From a virus, in IMG/VR virus record IMGVR_UViG_3300033571_020317, positions 1 through 39,202 of that record: a stretch of 39,202 bases of DNA. One strand, written 5' to 3'. Shown piece after piece: positions 16,140 to 24,151 of the stretch. Below the pieces are notes generated by a model. That model was not told where the DNA came from. It did not search any database and saw nothing but the letters and a program-made list of their open reading frames with translations. Positions within the stretch are counted from its first letter, which is position 1, and each line of letters opens with the position of its first letter. Made by a program: the position numbers and the translations under genes.

Positions 16140-17073
16140 TATTGCAGTATTTCCTGAATCAGGCGGTAATGTTAATTACAAAACAGGTACCTTTGCTACT
16201 CGCGGAACTCCTGCAGCAGGTACAACAATTCTTAACACTGAAAACAATTTTATAGAAGTTTACAATGGTTCTACTTGGAGAAAAGTATCTGATGGAACTG
16301 TAAGCACTCTTTCTAATGGTGGAACAATTACCACTAGCGGTATTTATACTATTCATACATTTACTTCATCTGGAACCTTTACACTTGGCGTACCACTTAC
16401 TATTGATTACTTAGTTGTTGCTGGCGGAGGTGGCGTTGCAGGTACTCTTGGCGGTGGCGGTGGCGGCGGTGGTGGTTTATTAACTGCTGCTTCATATTCA
16501 GCCGATGCTGGTAACCACACAGTTACTATTGGTGCTGGCGGTGCTGGTACAACAGGTGCTTTGCCTGGTAGTGGCACAAATTCTGTCTTTGGTTCTTTTA
16601 CTGCTATTGGTGGCGGTGGTGGTTCAGCAGGTCATACTGGAACTGCTGGTGCATCTAATGGTCAAACAGGTGGTTCAGGTGGTGGCGGTGGCGGAGCCAT
16701 TGATGTTTCTACTGGTACTGGCGGTGCTGCTACTTCAAGCCAAGGAAGCGCGGGTGGTAATGGTGCAAATCGTGCTACTGGCGGTGGTGGCGGTGGTGCT
16801 GGAGGCGCGGGCACTGCTGGTAATGGTTCAACATCTGGTAGAGGCGGTCATGGTTTAAGTAACTCTTATAGCGGAAGTGCCGTTGTTTATTCTGCTGGTG
16901 GTCCTGGCGGATATTGGTCAGGCGTTGGTGAAACTTCAGGCGGTGCTGGAACTGGTGGCGTTGGAGCCAACACATCAGGCAACGCAAACACTGGTCAAGG
17001 TGCTGGTAGCGGTGATGCTGGCGCTCGAAATGGTGGTTCAGGTATTGTAATTATTCGTTATGTTACACCATAA
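16135..17073 (+). CDS. Glycine-rich tail tip-like protein 2
   Basis: A 312-aa protein. The N-terminal ~60 residues include NTENNFIEVYNGSTWRKVSDG, a common phage fibre strand pair. Then comes the well-known lead-in to glycine-rich domains (YTIHTFTSSGTFTLG, then IDYLVVAGGGG), followed by ~200 residues very rich in glycine and ending GGSGIVIIRYV. It parallels the 15324 product and starts in the same way (MGxxVFPE), so the two are likely paralogues. The probable role is a fibre-tip receptor-binding protein. A 22-bp piece of this gene (16420-16441) is copied in the scar at 17484-17505. Confidence 0.8.
   Translation: MGIAVFPESGGNVNYKTGTFATRGTPAAGTTILNTENNFIEVYNGSTWRKVSDGTVSTLSNGGTITTSGIYTIHTFTSSGTFTLGVPLTIDYLVVAGGGGVAGTLGGGGGGGGGLLTAASYSADAGNHTVTIGAGGAGTTGALPGSGTNSVFGSFTAIGGGGGSAGHTGTAGASNGQTGGSGGGGGGAIDVSTGTGGAATSSQGSAGGNGANRATGGGGGGAGGAGTAGNGSTSGRGGHGLSNSYSGSAVVYSAGGPGGYWSGVGETSGGAGTGGVGANTSGNANTGQGAGSGDAGARNGGSGIVIIRYVTP
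16420..16441 (+). repeat. 22-bp repeat, source copy inside glycine-rich gene
   Basis: GCTGGCGGAGGTGGCGTTGC plus AG is exactly repeated at 17484-17505. Here it encodes AGGGGVA in the glycine-rich domain. The other copy lies outside any intact fibre gene. Confidence 0.9.
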
Positions 17074-17087
17074 AGAAAGGTATGAAT

Positions 17088-17393
17088 ATGGCACATTTTG
17101 CAGAGATTAATCCAAACGGCGGAGCCGTGTTACGCGTTCTAGTTGTTCCAGATGAACAAGAACATAGAGGGCAAGACTTTCTATCTAATGAACTTGGTTT
17201 AGGTGGTGTCTGGGTACAGACAAGTTATAACGCAACTATTAGAAAAAACTACGCAGGTATTGGTTTCATCTATGATGCAGCGCGTGATGCTTTTATTGAA
17301 CCAAAGGCTAACTGTCACGATGAAGAAACATTTGATGAAGAAACTTGTCGTTGGATTTGTCTTAACGTAGAGCATACTACTTTACCTGAATAA
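17088..17393 (+). CDS. Small fibre-associated protein, phage/cyanophage type
   Basis: A 101-aa protein. ATG 17088 (MAHFAEINPNGG) is preferred over ATG 17082 because GAAAGG then lies ~7 nt upstream. The pattern MAHFAEI, a VLVV strand, VWVQTSYNATIRKNYAGIGF and YDAARDAFIEPKA matches a family of short proteins encoded by T4-like and cyanophages near tail fibre genes, with unknown molecular role. The C-terminal Cys pair and acidic run (NCHDEETFDEETCRWICL) could bind metal. It is the last gene of the fibre block; the scar region follows. Confidence 0.7.
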   Translation: MAHFAEINPNGGAVLRVLVVPDEQEHRGQDFLSNELGLGGVWVQTSYNATIRKNYAGIGFIYDAARDAFIEPKANCHDEETFDEETCRWICLNVEHTTLPE

Positions 17394-17452
17394 GTAATTA
17401 GTTTATCCCTGAGCATAGATTAAAACTGCTCACTAATGGTACGCTTTGCCCT

Positions 17453-17509
17453 ATGAACTTGGTACAAAAATCGGTACAAAATGGCTGGCGGAGGTGGCGT
17501 TGCAGCTAA
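17453..17509 (+). pseudogene. Truncated leader of a 24152-like gene (recombination scar)
   Basis: ATG 17453 opens a frame reading MNLVQKSVQNG and then W-rich nonsense to a stop at 17507-17509. The intact gene at 24152 begins MNLVQKSISNGGKL. Over 33 nt the two agree at 24 positions, and in the first seven codons every difference is synonymous, so this is a diverged coding fragment, not chance. The similarity stops where a 22-bp piece of the glycine-rich gene begins (17484). It is not expected to encode a functional product. Confidence 0.75.
17484..17505 (+). repeat. 22-bp repeat, displaced copy in the scar
   Basis: Exact copy of 16420-16441. It sits immediately after the MNLVQKS leader fragment and 24 bp before the first glycosyltransferase ATG. 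In the frame from ATG 17481 it still reads AGGGGVA, as in the source gene, which suggests a remnant of a glycine-rich gene copy. Confidence 0.9.
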
Positions 17510-17529
17510 CCCCTGCTACACTTATACAT

Positions 17530-18603
17530 ATGTTTAGAATGTCAATATACGCACACCCGCATGTCCGCAAATCTGGGTCTTATTTTGGATATGCTTATAC
17601 ATACTATGAAATTGAAAGACATTTGCGTGAATATGAGTACGACGGAAAAAAACTTCAGTTAGACCTAAACTCTCCAAAGTCTAAGATTCAGCTTTATTAT
17701 GGATCTCCTCCAGGATATTTTTCTCCTAATCAATATAAAATTCAAATGACTCAATGGGAGTCAACATTAATACCTCCAAATTGGGTAGAACATGCAAAAG
17801 AGTATGATGAGTGGTGGACAGCAAATCAATTTGGAGCAGATGCTTTTATCAATGCTGGAGTCCCTGCAGAAAAAATACATGTCTTTGAACATGGAGTTGA
17901 TAGCTCTATGTGGACTCCTAAAAAACGTGGTAAAAAAGGTGTAATAAGATTTTTACATGTAGATTCAGGCTCTCCTAGAAAAAGAGCTCCATTAGCAGTA
18001 GAAGCTTTCAAAAAGGCATTTGGTAACAATTTAGACTATGAATTAACTTTAAAATACAGTCATCATGGTGCTTCTAATCAAGACTGGTTTAATGAAGATG
18101 TTCTTGCAAATTATGGTGATTGGCAAGACTCCAATGTTCGTCATATAAAAGAAAATATGACAATAGAGCATTTAGTTAGTTTGTTTCAATACCATGATAT
18201 TTTAATTTATCCTTCAGAGGGAGAAGGCTTTGGGTTGATTCCTCTTCAAGCATTGGCAACAGGAATGCCAGTAATATCAACTTCTGATTGGTGCTCATAC
18301 GATAAATATTTTAATGGAAACATTATAGAGTCTCATAGAGGTGTTTCAGATATTGTTGAAACTTATACAAGGTTTGGAGAAGTGGTAATACCACATCTTG
18401 ATTCAATGGTTTATTTAATGAAAAAATCTGTTGAAGATTTTGAAGCACAGTCAAACACATTTTATAATCAAATACCAGAAATAGTACAAGATTATAGTTG
18501 GCAAAAAAGAACAAACATGGTAATGGATAGCTTAATCAATAGAGTAGGTATTGACATGTTTGAAAATTCAGATTTTTTAAACTGGGGTCTAAGTTATGAC
18601 TAA
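17530..18603 (+). CDS. Glycosyltransferase, GT-B fold (GT4-like)
   Basis: 357 aa from ATG 17530. The frame is open upstream to 17446, but that part overlaps the scar (repeat fragments) and is unlikely to be translated. The N-terminal half has IQMTQWESTLIPPNWVE and a GVDSSMW segment. The C-terminal nucleotide-sugar-binding half has RFLHVDSGSPRKR, LIYPSEGEGFGLIPLQALA and GMPVISTSDW, the typical GT4 arrangement. In the E-x7-E position the second residue appears to be Gln (EGFGLIPLQ). It transfers a sugar from an activated donor to an unknown acceptor. It is the first gene of the AT-rich cassette, and its stop overlaps the SGNH gene start by 8 nt. No Shine-Dalgarno sequence is evident, so the start is uncertain. 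Confidence 0.8.
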   Translation: MFRMSIYAHPHVRKSGSYFGYAYTYYEIERHLREYEYDGKKLQLDLNSPKSKIQLYYGSPPGYFSPNQYKIQMTQWESTLIPPNWVEHAKEYDEWWTANQFGADAFINAGVPAEKIHVFEHGVDSSMWTPKKRGKKGVIRFLHVDSGSPRKRAPLAVEAFKKAFGNNLDYELTLKYSHHGASNQDWFNEDVLANYGDWQDSNVRHIKENMTIEHLVSLFQYHDILIYPSEGEGFGLIPLQALATGMPVISTSDWCSYDKYFNGNIIESHRGVSDIVETYTRFGEVVIPHLDSMVYLMKKSVEDFEAQSNTFYNQIPEIVQDYSWQKRTNMVMDSLINRVGIDMFENSDFLNWGLSYD

Positions 18604-19462
18604 GTGGAATTTTCTTGATTCAAATAGTATAGATCTACAATTAAATGTTATAGCTGGCTCAGAATATGACAATTATAAAAATGGTGTATTTCCAAACTCT
18701 GAAAATAGAGATCTTAATCCAAATAATGAATATACAACAACATTTTATGAAAGGCAGCAAGGAGTAAAAAATGATGCTTCTATCACATATAAAATAAACT
18801 CATCCGGTCAAAGATGTGATGAATTTAAAAAAAATCATGAAGGAAAACACATTTTATTTTCAGGATGCTCTTTTACTTTTGGGGAAAGTTTACCTTACAA
18901 AAAAAATTGGGCAGGATATCTATACGATAAACTAAATAAAGCACACAATCTATCAGGATATTATACTGTTGCATATCCAGGAGGCGGTGTAGATGTTATA
19001 ACAAATAATATATACAAATATTGTGATATTTATGGAAATCCATATGCCATATTTTTATTAATTCCAGAAGCATCAAGAAAAATTTTGTGGGGAAATGACA
19101 AATATTATTCAATTATTTCTCCATATGAAAGGTATCCTTATGATGTTAATCAAGGCTTTGAAAATGCCGTTTATAGCACTTACCACTACATGCATAATTT
19201 AGAAATATTTTGTAATAAACTTAATATAAAGCTTATGTGGTCATCGTGGCATCAAGAAGAAGCAAGATTATACAATAATATGAATTTTAAAAACTATATT
19301 CACATAGAGCATGACGAAATAATAAAAAAAGCAAATAACTATAAAGAAATAAGTAGTCCGTATTATGGGTCAGCAAGAGACAACTGTCATCCTGGATTAA
19401 TGTTTTCTGATGGAGTTTCTAGCATATTTTTGGAGAAAATAAATGAAAACAATATATTATAA
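18596..19462 (+). CDS. SGNH/GDSL-family hydrolase or acyltransferase
   Basis: A 288-aa protein. Block I is ILFSGCSFTFGESLP, with a candidate nucleophile Ser92 in GCSFT. A Gly block is seen at AYPGGGVD (~126-133), and the catalytic Asp-His block is ARDNCHPG (D262, H265). These are the hallmarks of SGNH hydrolases, which remove or move acetyl groups on sugars and other esters. In a sugar cassette this suggests O-acetylation control of a glycan. There is no signal peptide, so it should act in the cytoplasm on precursors. It overlaps the genes on both sides, consistent with an operon, and is strikingly AT-rich with Asn/Lys/Ile codons. Exact substrate unknown. Confidence 0.75.
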   Translation: MTKWNFLDSNSIDLQLNVIAGSEYDNYKNGVFPNSENRDLNPNNEYTTTFYERQQGVKNDASITYKINSSGQRCDEFKKNHEGKHILFSGCSFTFGESLPYKKNWAGYLYDKLNKAHNLSGYYTVAYPGGGVDVITNNIYKYCDIYGNPYAIFLLIPEASRKILWGNDKYYSIISPYERYPYDVNQGFENAVYSTYHYMHNLEIFCNKLNIKLMWSSWHQEEARLYNNMNFKNYIHIEHDEIIKKANNYKEISSPYYGSARDNCHPGLMFSDGVSSIFLEKINENNIL

Positions 19463-19535
19463 GGTTAAACAGTTCTTTATTAAAAGAAAAATTAAAAAAA
19501 ATGGACTATATGATAAAGATAGGTTTATATACTAA
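19443..19535 (+). CDS. 30-residue basic micro-protein coupled to carbamoyltransferase
   Basis: ATG 19443 opens a 30-codon frame (MKTIYYKVKQFFIKRK..., ending KDRFIY). The start lies inside the end of the SGNH gene (20-nt overlap) with GGAG ~8 nt upstream. The stop TAA shares a base with the carbamoyltransferase ATG (TAATG at 19533-19537). This double coupling fills the only gap between the two genes and supports real translation. The product is strongly basic with an aromatic C-terminus, and no domain is recognisable. I recall similar short basic ORFs ending in F-I-Y beside phage and marine carbamoyltransferases, but I cannot check this here. Confidence 0.6.
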   Translation: MKTIYYKVKQFFIKRKIKKNGLYDKDRFIY

Positions 19536-20956
19536 TGATAATACTTGGAATCAATGAAACATCACATGATGCATCAGTATCTTTAATTAAAGATGGAGAC
19601 ATACTTTTTGCAGGCCATGCCGAAAGATATAGCAAGCAAAAAAATGATTGGTATGTTAATGATAGTTTAATAGAAGATGCATTGCAGTATGGTACACCAG
19701 ACCACATTGCTTACTATGAAAAACCCCTTCTAAAGGCTTCTAGACTGACCTTTAGGGGTGGATCTGGAGACTGGAAGCCAAGGTTTAATATTGACGGAAT
19801 ACCTAGAAAATCATTTAGTCATCACTATTCACACGCATGTGCTGGATACTATACAAGTAGCTTTGATAATGCCGTTATTGTAGTGCTTGATGCCATTGGT
19901 GAGTATAATACCTCAACTATTTGGGTTGGAGAAGAAAGTAACATTAAACTTAAGTATAAGCAAAACTACCCAGTAAGCTTTGGACTATTTTATTCAGCAT
20001 TTACACAGCTTCTAGGAATGATGCCAAACCAAGAAGAATATATAATGATGGGAATGGCTGCTTACGGAGATTCTAAAAAATATTACAAAAAGGTTAATGA
20101 ATATTTTCCATCATACAAAAAACAAAAATATAATTTTCATAAAGGAATTTTTGATTGGGGCCTAGTTAATAATAAAGAAAAGTTTGATATAGCAGCAGCT
20201 GTTCAACAAGTTTATGTTGAAAGGCTTTTAGAATTTATGACTATGGCTAAAAAAATTACAGGAAAAGATAATTTGGTTTTTATGGGTGGTTGCGCTTTAA
20301 ACTCTTCTGCAAATACTTCACTGTGGAGTATCTTTAGCTCAGTTTGGATTATGCCTAATCCTGGAGATGCTGGATCATCACTTGGAGCAGCCGCAGCACT
20401 TTATGGAAAACATATAAATTGGAAGAATCCATATCTTGGGTATAACATTGATGGAGAATATCCAGTTGATCAAATTATTGAAGGAATCATAAAAAACGGC
20501 ATAGTTGCAGTAGCAAATGGAAGAGCAGAGTATGGGCCAAGGGCATTAGGAAACAGAAGTATCCTAGCAGATCCAAGAGATCCAAATATTAAAGATAAAG
20601 TTAACTTAATTAAGAAAAGAGAGCTGTTTAGACCTTTTGCTCCAGTCATTATGGAAGAGCACGCATCAACCTGGTTTGATATGAATTTTTCTAGTCCATA
20701 TATGCAATATACTGTAAAATGCTTAAAGCCTTCTGTTATTCCATCTGTTGTACACGAAGACGGAACATCAAGAGTTCAAACAGTAAATCGGGATCAGCAT
20801 TTTGGATTATGGAGTGCTTTGAATGGTTTTTATAATAAAACTGGAGTTCCAGTATTGCTAAACACAAGCCTAAACATTAAGGGTCAACCTTTATTAAATG
20901 ATGAAAAAGATATACTTGAATGGGAGAATACATATGGGTTTAGTATTATTAGATAG
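19535..20956 (+). CDS. Carbamoyltransferase, NodU/TobZ family
   Basis: A 473-aa protein. It transfers a carbamoyl group from carbamoyl phosphate, through carbamoyl-adenylate, to a hydroxyl of a sugar or antibiotic. The N-terminal Kae1-like domain has GINETSHDASVSLI and the metal-binding H-x3-H of SHHYSHA (H96/H97-H100). The C-terminal YrdC-like domain has EYGPRALGNRSILADPRDP (332-350) and FRPFAPV. Typical family members are ~550-600 aa, so this is a compact form that ends soon after LNIKGQPLLND. The start overlaps the micro-ORF by one base. Within a glycan cassette, O-carbamoylation of a surface sugar is the natural inference; DNA or nucleotide modification is a less likely alternative. Confidence 0.9.
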   Translation: MIILGINETSHDASVSLIKDGDILFAGHAERYSKQKNDWYVNDSLIEDALQYGTPDHIAYYEKPLLKASRLTFRGGSGDWKPRFNIDGIPRKSFSHHYSHACAGYYTSSFDNAVIVVLDAIGEYNTSTIWVGEESNIKLKYKQNYPVSFGLFYSAFTQLLGMMPNQEEYIMMGMAAYGDSKKYYKKVNEYFPSYKKQKYNFHKGIFDWGLVNNKEKFDIAAAVQQVYVERLLEFMTMAKKITGKDNLVFMGGCALNSSANTSLWSIFSSVWIMPNPGDAGSSLGAAAALYGKHINWKNPYLGYNIDGEYPVDQIIEGIIKNGIVAVANGRAEYGPRALGNRSILADPRDPNIKDKVNLIKKRELFRPFAPVIMEEHASTWFDMNFSSPYMQYTVKCLKPSVIPSVVHEDGTSRVQTVNRDQHFGLWSALNGFYNKTGVPVLLNTSLNIKGQPLLNDEKDILEWENTYGFSIIR

Positions 20957-20989
20957 AGAAATGTTTAAAAGTATATGTGGTGCTTTTTT

Positions 20990-21679
20990 ATGAAATATAC
21001 CATAATGCATGTAAATAATCGTGCAAAAAACAATATGGATTTTAATAAAAAAATTCTAAAAGATTTTGAATACTGCGACGGAATAAAGTTTATCGATGGG
21101 AACAAGGAAAATGGTTGGGACATATTAAATCATATGGGTATTAAAACAAATACTTGGAACCCCTATGATGGAAGAAAAACAGAACCACTTCCAGGAGAGT
21201 ATGGTATTTGGGTAAGCACAATAAATTTATGGCAATATATTGTAGACAACAAAATAGATAAACTATTAGTTTTAGAAGACGATGTTGTTTTACAAAAAAA
21301 TTTTGTTGAAAATTTTAATTTGTATTTAAATGAGCTTCCAAATGATTTTGATTTTTTATCTTTTTATTATTTTTCAGGACAAAACGAAGTAGACGATAAT
21401 ACAGAAATTGGTTTAAAGTATATTCATAAGTCTAACAACCAGTATTCAGCTGCACAGTGCATGCTATATTCATATAGTTGTGCTCAAAAGCTACTAAAAT
21501 TAATAAAAAGAAAAGGTACCGAATATACAAATGATTGTTTTATTTATAACCAAGCACATGTAGGTTCAGTAAATGGGTATTCAATTAAAAAAGGAAACAA
21601 TATATTTTTAAAGCATGATTATAAAAAAATTAAATCATTAATAGACCCAGACAATACTAGAAATACAGACGACTTATGA
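20990..21679 (+). CDS. Glycosyltransferase, GT25-like (first copy)
   Basis: 229 aa from ATG 20990 (MKYTIMHVNN); the in-frame ATG 20975 adds five residues with no better ribosome site. GEYGIWVSTINLWQYIVDNK and the DxD-like LLVLEDDVVL (acidic triad at 96-98) are typical of the GT25 family (LPS beta-galactosyltransferase-like), and YSAAQCMLYSYSCAQKLLKL fits the later GT25 acceptor region. It probably adds hexose to a growing oligosaccharide. The stop overlaps the epimerase start (ATGA). It is very AT-rich like its neighbours. Donor and acceptor are unknown. Confidence 0.75.
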   Translation: MKYTIMHVNNRAKNNMDFNKKILKDFEYCDGIKFIDGNKENGWDILNHMGIKTNTWNPYDGRKTEPLPGEYGIWVSTINLWQYIVDNKIDKLLVLEDDVVLQKNFVENFNLYLNELPNDFDFLSFYYFSGQNEVDDNTEIGLKYIHKSNNQYSAAQCMLYSYSCAQKLLKLIKRKGTEYTNDCFIYNQAHVGSVNGYSIKKGNNIFLKHDYKKIKSLIDPDNTRNTDDL

Positions 21680-22569
21680 AAGTATTAGTTACTGGTGGAG
21701 CAGGATTTATAGGGTCTAACTTAGTTGATAGGCTATTATCCCTTGGTCATGATGTAACTGTCATAGATAATGAGTCTGCAGAGTCTAACGCACAATTTTA
21801 TTGGAATAAAAAAGCAAACAACTATAAGCATGATATCTGTGACTATGAAAAGATTGCATCGCTTTTTATTGGTGTTGACTGTGTTTTTCACTTAGCTTCA
21901 GACGCAAGAATACAGCCTGCAATATTAAACCCAAGAGCTTCTATTCAATCAAACGCAGTAGGTACTGCAAATGTTATAGAGTTGTCTAGAATTAATAAAG
22001 TAAAGAGGTTTATTTATTCAAGCACATCTTCTGCCTATGGGAAAGAAGCAACAATTCCAAATGTAGAAACACAGACATCTGATCCTCTAACACCTTATTC
22101 TACTGCTAAGGTTTTTGGTGAAAACCTTGCAAGAGTTTATTATAATCTTTATGGACTTGAAACTATATCTCTTAGATATTTTAATGTTTATGGAAATAGG
22201 CAACCACTCAAAGGTCAGTATGCTCCAGTAATAGGTTTATTTCTAAAACAATACTATGAAGGTAAACCATTAACAGTTGTTGGGGATGGACTTCAAAGAA
22301 GAGATTTTACAAATATAGAAGATGCAGTAAATGCAAATATCCTTGCAATGGATTGCACCATAGAGAATTATGGAGAAGTCTTTAATGTGGGCTATGGTAA
22401 AAATTACTCTATATTGGAAATTGCAAAATCAATATCTGAAGATATTATTTTTATCCCTTCAAGATTGGGAGAAGTAAGAGAGACTTTATCAGATAGCACA
22501 AAAATTAAAACACAGATGAATTGGGAACCTAAAATTATCTTATCAGATTGGATAAAAACACAACTGTGA
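21676..22569 (+). CDS. NAD-dependent sugar epimerase/dehydratase (extended SDR)
   Basis: A 297-aa protein. The N-terminal Rossmann motif is TGGAGFIGSN (G7, G10, G13). The catalytic signature is SSTSSAYG, with YSTAK at Y141/K145. SLRYFNVYGNRQ and a C-terminal NVGYGKNYSILEIA are typical of UDP-glucose 4-epimerase and related NDP-sugar enzymes. It would supply an activated sugar to the surrounding glycosyltransferases. It is coupled to the genes on both sides (ATGA upstream, GTGA downstream). The exact reaction (4-epimerase, 4,6-dehydratase or decarboxylase) cannot be fixed from sequence alone; all active-site residues of the extended SDR group appear present. Confidence 0.9.
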   Translation: MKVLVTGGAGFIGSNLVDRLLSLGHDVTVIDNESAESNAQFYWNKKANNYKHDICDYEKIASLFIGVDCVFHLASDARIQPAILNPRASIQSNAVGTANVIELSRINKVKRFIYSSTSSAYGKEATIPNVETQTSDPLTPYSTAKVFGENLARVYYNLYGLETISLRYFNVYGNRQPLKGQYAPVIGLFLKQYYEGKPLTVVGDGLQRRDFTNIEDAVNANILAMDCTIENYGEVFNVGYGKNYSILEIAKSISEDIIFIPSRLGEVRETLSDSTKIKTQMNWEPKIILSDWIKTQL

Positions 22570-23321
22570 TTCCTAAAATAATTTGGCAAACCTATGAATG
22601 CAGTTATGATGAACTACCAGATTTAGCAAAATCATATACACAAACTTGGAAAAATAAAAATCCAAACTATGAATACAGATATTTTTCAAATGAAGATAGA
22701 AGAAAATTTATTGTTTCTTTAGGAGATAAAGAGTGGATTGATCTTTATGATGCATCACCACTTGGTGTAATAAAAGCAGAAATATTTAGATATTTAGTTA
22801 TATATGAGTTTGGAGGTATTTATGTAGACATGGATACTGAGTGTACATCTCCTATAGATTCTTGGATATATGGAAAAGACAATAAAGATTATAGTTGTAT
22901 TTTTTCTCCAGAAGGCAACCCTGAGTACCCAATGTGTATATGCAATTTTGCTTTTGCTTCTGAAGCAAAGCATCCAATATTTAAAAAAATTATTGAAAAT
23001 CATAAAGAAAATCTTAAAAGTGCAGAATGGAATTCTACAAACTTTAAGATTAACTATATAGAAAGAAATATTGAAGATGGTACAGCTATGTTTTGGAAAA
23101 ATATATTAGATTATTTTGGTATTAATTATAATGAATTTGATTTATTAAACAATGTTGAAAACATCAATTTTTATCCAAAAGTTATTGAAAATAAAGTATA
23201 CTTTTATGGTGGTAAAGATTTTTATATTTTTAGAAATGGCCGAGCTATGAATCATTTTTTTGCGGGAGATAATATAGAATGGGAGAAATCATGGAATCAG
23301 TGGAAAAAACAAAAGCTTTGA
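22566..23321 (+). CDS. Glycosyltransferase with DXD motif (Gly_transf_sug/Och1-like)
   Basis: 251 aa from GTG 22566, which overlaps the epimerase stop as GTGA; a TTG at 22548 is the only longer alternative. It starts VIPKIIWQTYE, a typical beginning of GT32/capsular-type transferases. IKAEIFRYLVIYEFGGIYVD then leads into the metal-binding DMD (residues 88-90). The C-terminal half has FKKIIENHKENL and a His near the end (MNHFFAGD). These enzymes transfer hexoses (often mannose or galactose) from nucleotide sugars. It shares the strong A/T bias of the cassette. The acceptor is unknown. Confidence 0.85.
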   Translation: MIPKIIWQTYECSYDELPDLAKSYTQTWKNKNPNYEYRYFSNEDRRKFIVSLGDKEWIDLYDASPLGVIKAEIFRYLVIYEFGGIYVDMDTECTSPIDSWIYGKDNKDYSCIFSPEGNPEYPMCICNFAFASEAKHPIFKKIIENHKENLKSAEWNSTNFKINYIERNIEDGTAMFWKNILDYFGINYNEFDLLNNVENINFYPKVIENKVYFYGGKDFYIFRNGRAMNHFFAGDNIEWEKSWNQWKKQKL

Positions 23322-23992
23322 TTACACTAGACTTAAGAGAAATACCAGTATACTATATTAACTTATCCTCAGAAATTGAAAAAAATACACATATGCAAAA
23401 AATGCTTTTGGGTTTAGGTTTTAAAAATATAAACAGAATAGAGGCAGTATTAGACTATCAAAATGGATCAATTGCAAGAAGTGGAACCTCAGAGTCTCAC
23501 TATAAGGCTTTAAACAATATTGATCCTCCATTTATTGTTTTTGAAGACGATTGTGAAATATTTGATTTTAATCCAATTATTAATATACCACAGGAAACAG
23601 ATGCTTTTTATTTAGGTAATACCATCTATGGTATAAAAAATAGCTATATTGCATATTTTTTAAAATACAAAAAAGAAGATGGTTTTGATAATTTATACAA
23701 AATATACAATATGTTGTCTGGTCATGCAATTTTATATGTAAGTAAAAGATTTGTAGAGATTGCTAAGCTTTGTTGTAAATATTCAGCTTTAGAATTAGAT
23801 GTTCCTCAAGACATAGCTATAGCAGAAATACAAAAACTTTATAATGTATATACACCTAACAAGCCAATGTTTTATCAAAAATACTACGGATATGGTTCCA
23901 ATAAAGAGTGGCATACTAATAAACAGTTGACAGACTATGAAAAACATAATAATATATTTGAAGGTGAACACCACTTTTTTGATTCATTATAG
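23291..23992 (+). CDS. Glycosyltransferase, GT25-like (second copy)
   Basis: 233 aa from ATG 23291, which has GGGAG 6 nt upstream; ATG 23279 has none. IPVYYINLSSEIEKNTHMQK, then a FKNINRIEAV segment and the acidic PFIVFEDDCEI (84-87) are classic GT25 features. MLSGHAILYVSKRF matches the later acceptor-side region. It starts within the end of the preceding GT gene. It is only distantly similar to the other GT25-like gene at 20990, so the two probably make different linkages. It is the last gene of the AT-rich cassette. Confidence 0.75.
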   Translation: MESVEKTKALITLDLREIPVYYINLSSEIEKNTHMQKMLLGLGFKNINRIEAVLDYQNGSIARSGTSESHYKALNNIDPPFIVFEDDCEIFDFNPIINIPQETDAFYLGNTIYGIKNSYIAYFLKYKKEDGFDNLYKIYNMLSGHAILYVSKRFVEIAKLCCKYSALELDVPQDIAIAEIQKLYNVYTPNKPMFYQKYYGYGSNKEWHTNKQLTDYEKHNNIFEGEHHFFDSL

Positions 23993-24151
23993 TATATTTA
24001 ACAACTTTAACAAACTTAAAGTGCTATACTTTAATCAGACTATTAACGCTATCTAAATCCAGAAGCGGAAAAATCCAAACCAAGTGTGTAATTTTAAAAT
24101 AAATTATAAATAGTATTCGCATTATTTATTTAATATAGTAGAATGGGTACT
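23993..24151 (+). promoter_or_regulatory. Intergenic leader before the GH130-like gene
   Basis: This 159-bp very AT-rich gap is the right border of the sugar cassette. It may hold a promoter for the two downstream genes: TATAAATAG (~24107) and TTTAATATAG (~24130) are -10-like, but no clear -35 is seen. The only ribosome-site candidate before ATG 24152 is a weak AATGGGT. It shows no obvious similarity to the sequence preceding the leader fragment at 17453, so only the coding start is duplicated. Confidence 0.35.

Noticed and set aside
16420-17505. Template/variable repeat pair of a diversity-generating retroelement
   Set aside because: The shared segment is only 22 bp and identical, without adenine-specific changes, and no reverse transcriptase gene is present in the window.
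17446-17529. N-terminal extension of the GT4-like enzyme starting at TTG 17446
   Set aside because: This part overlaps the leader fragment and the 22-bp repeat in another frame, so its translation is accidental; ATG 17530 is preferred.
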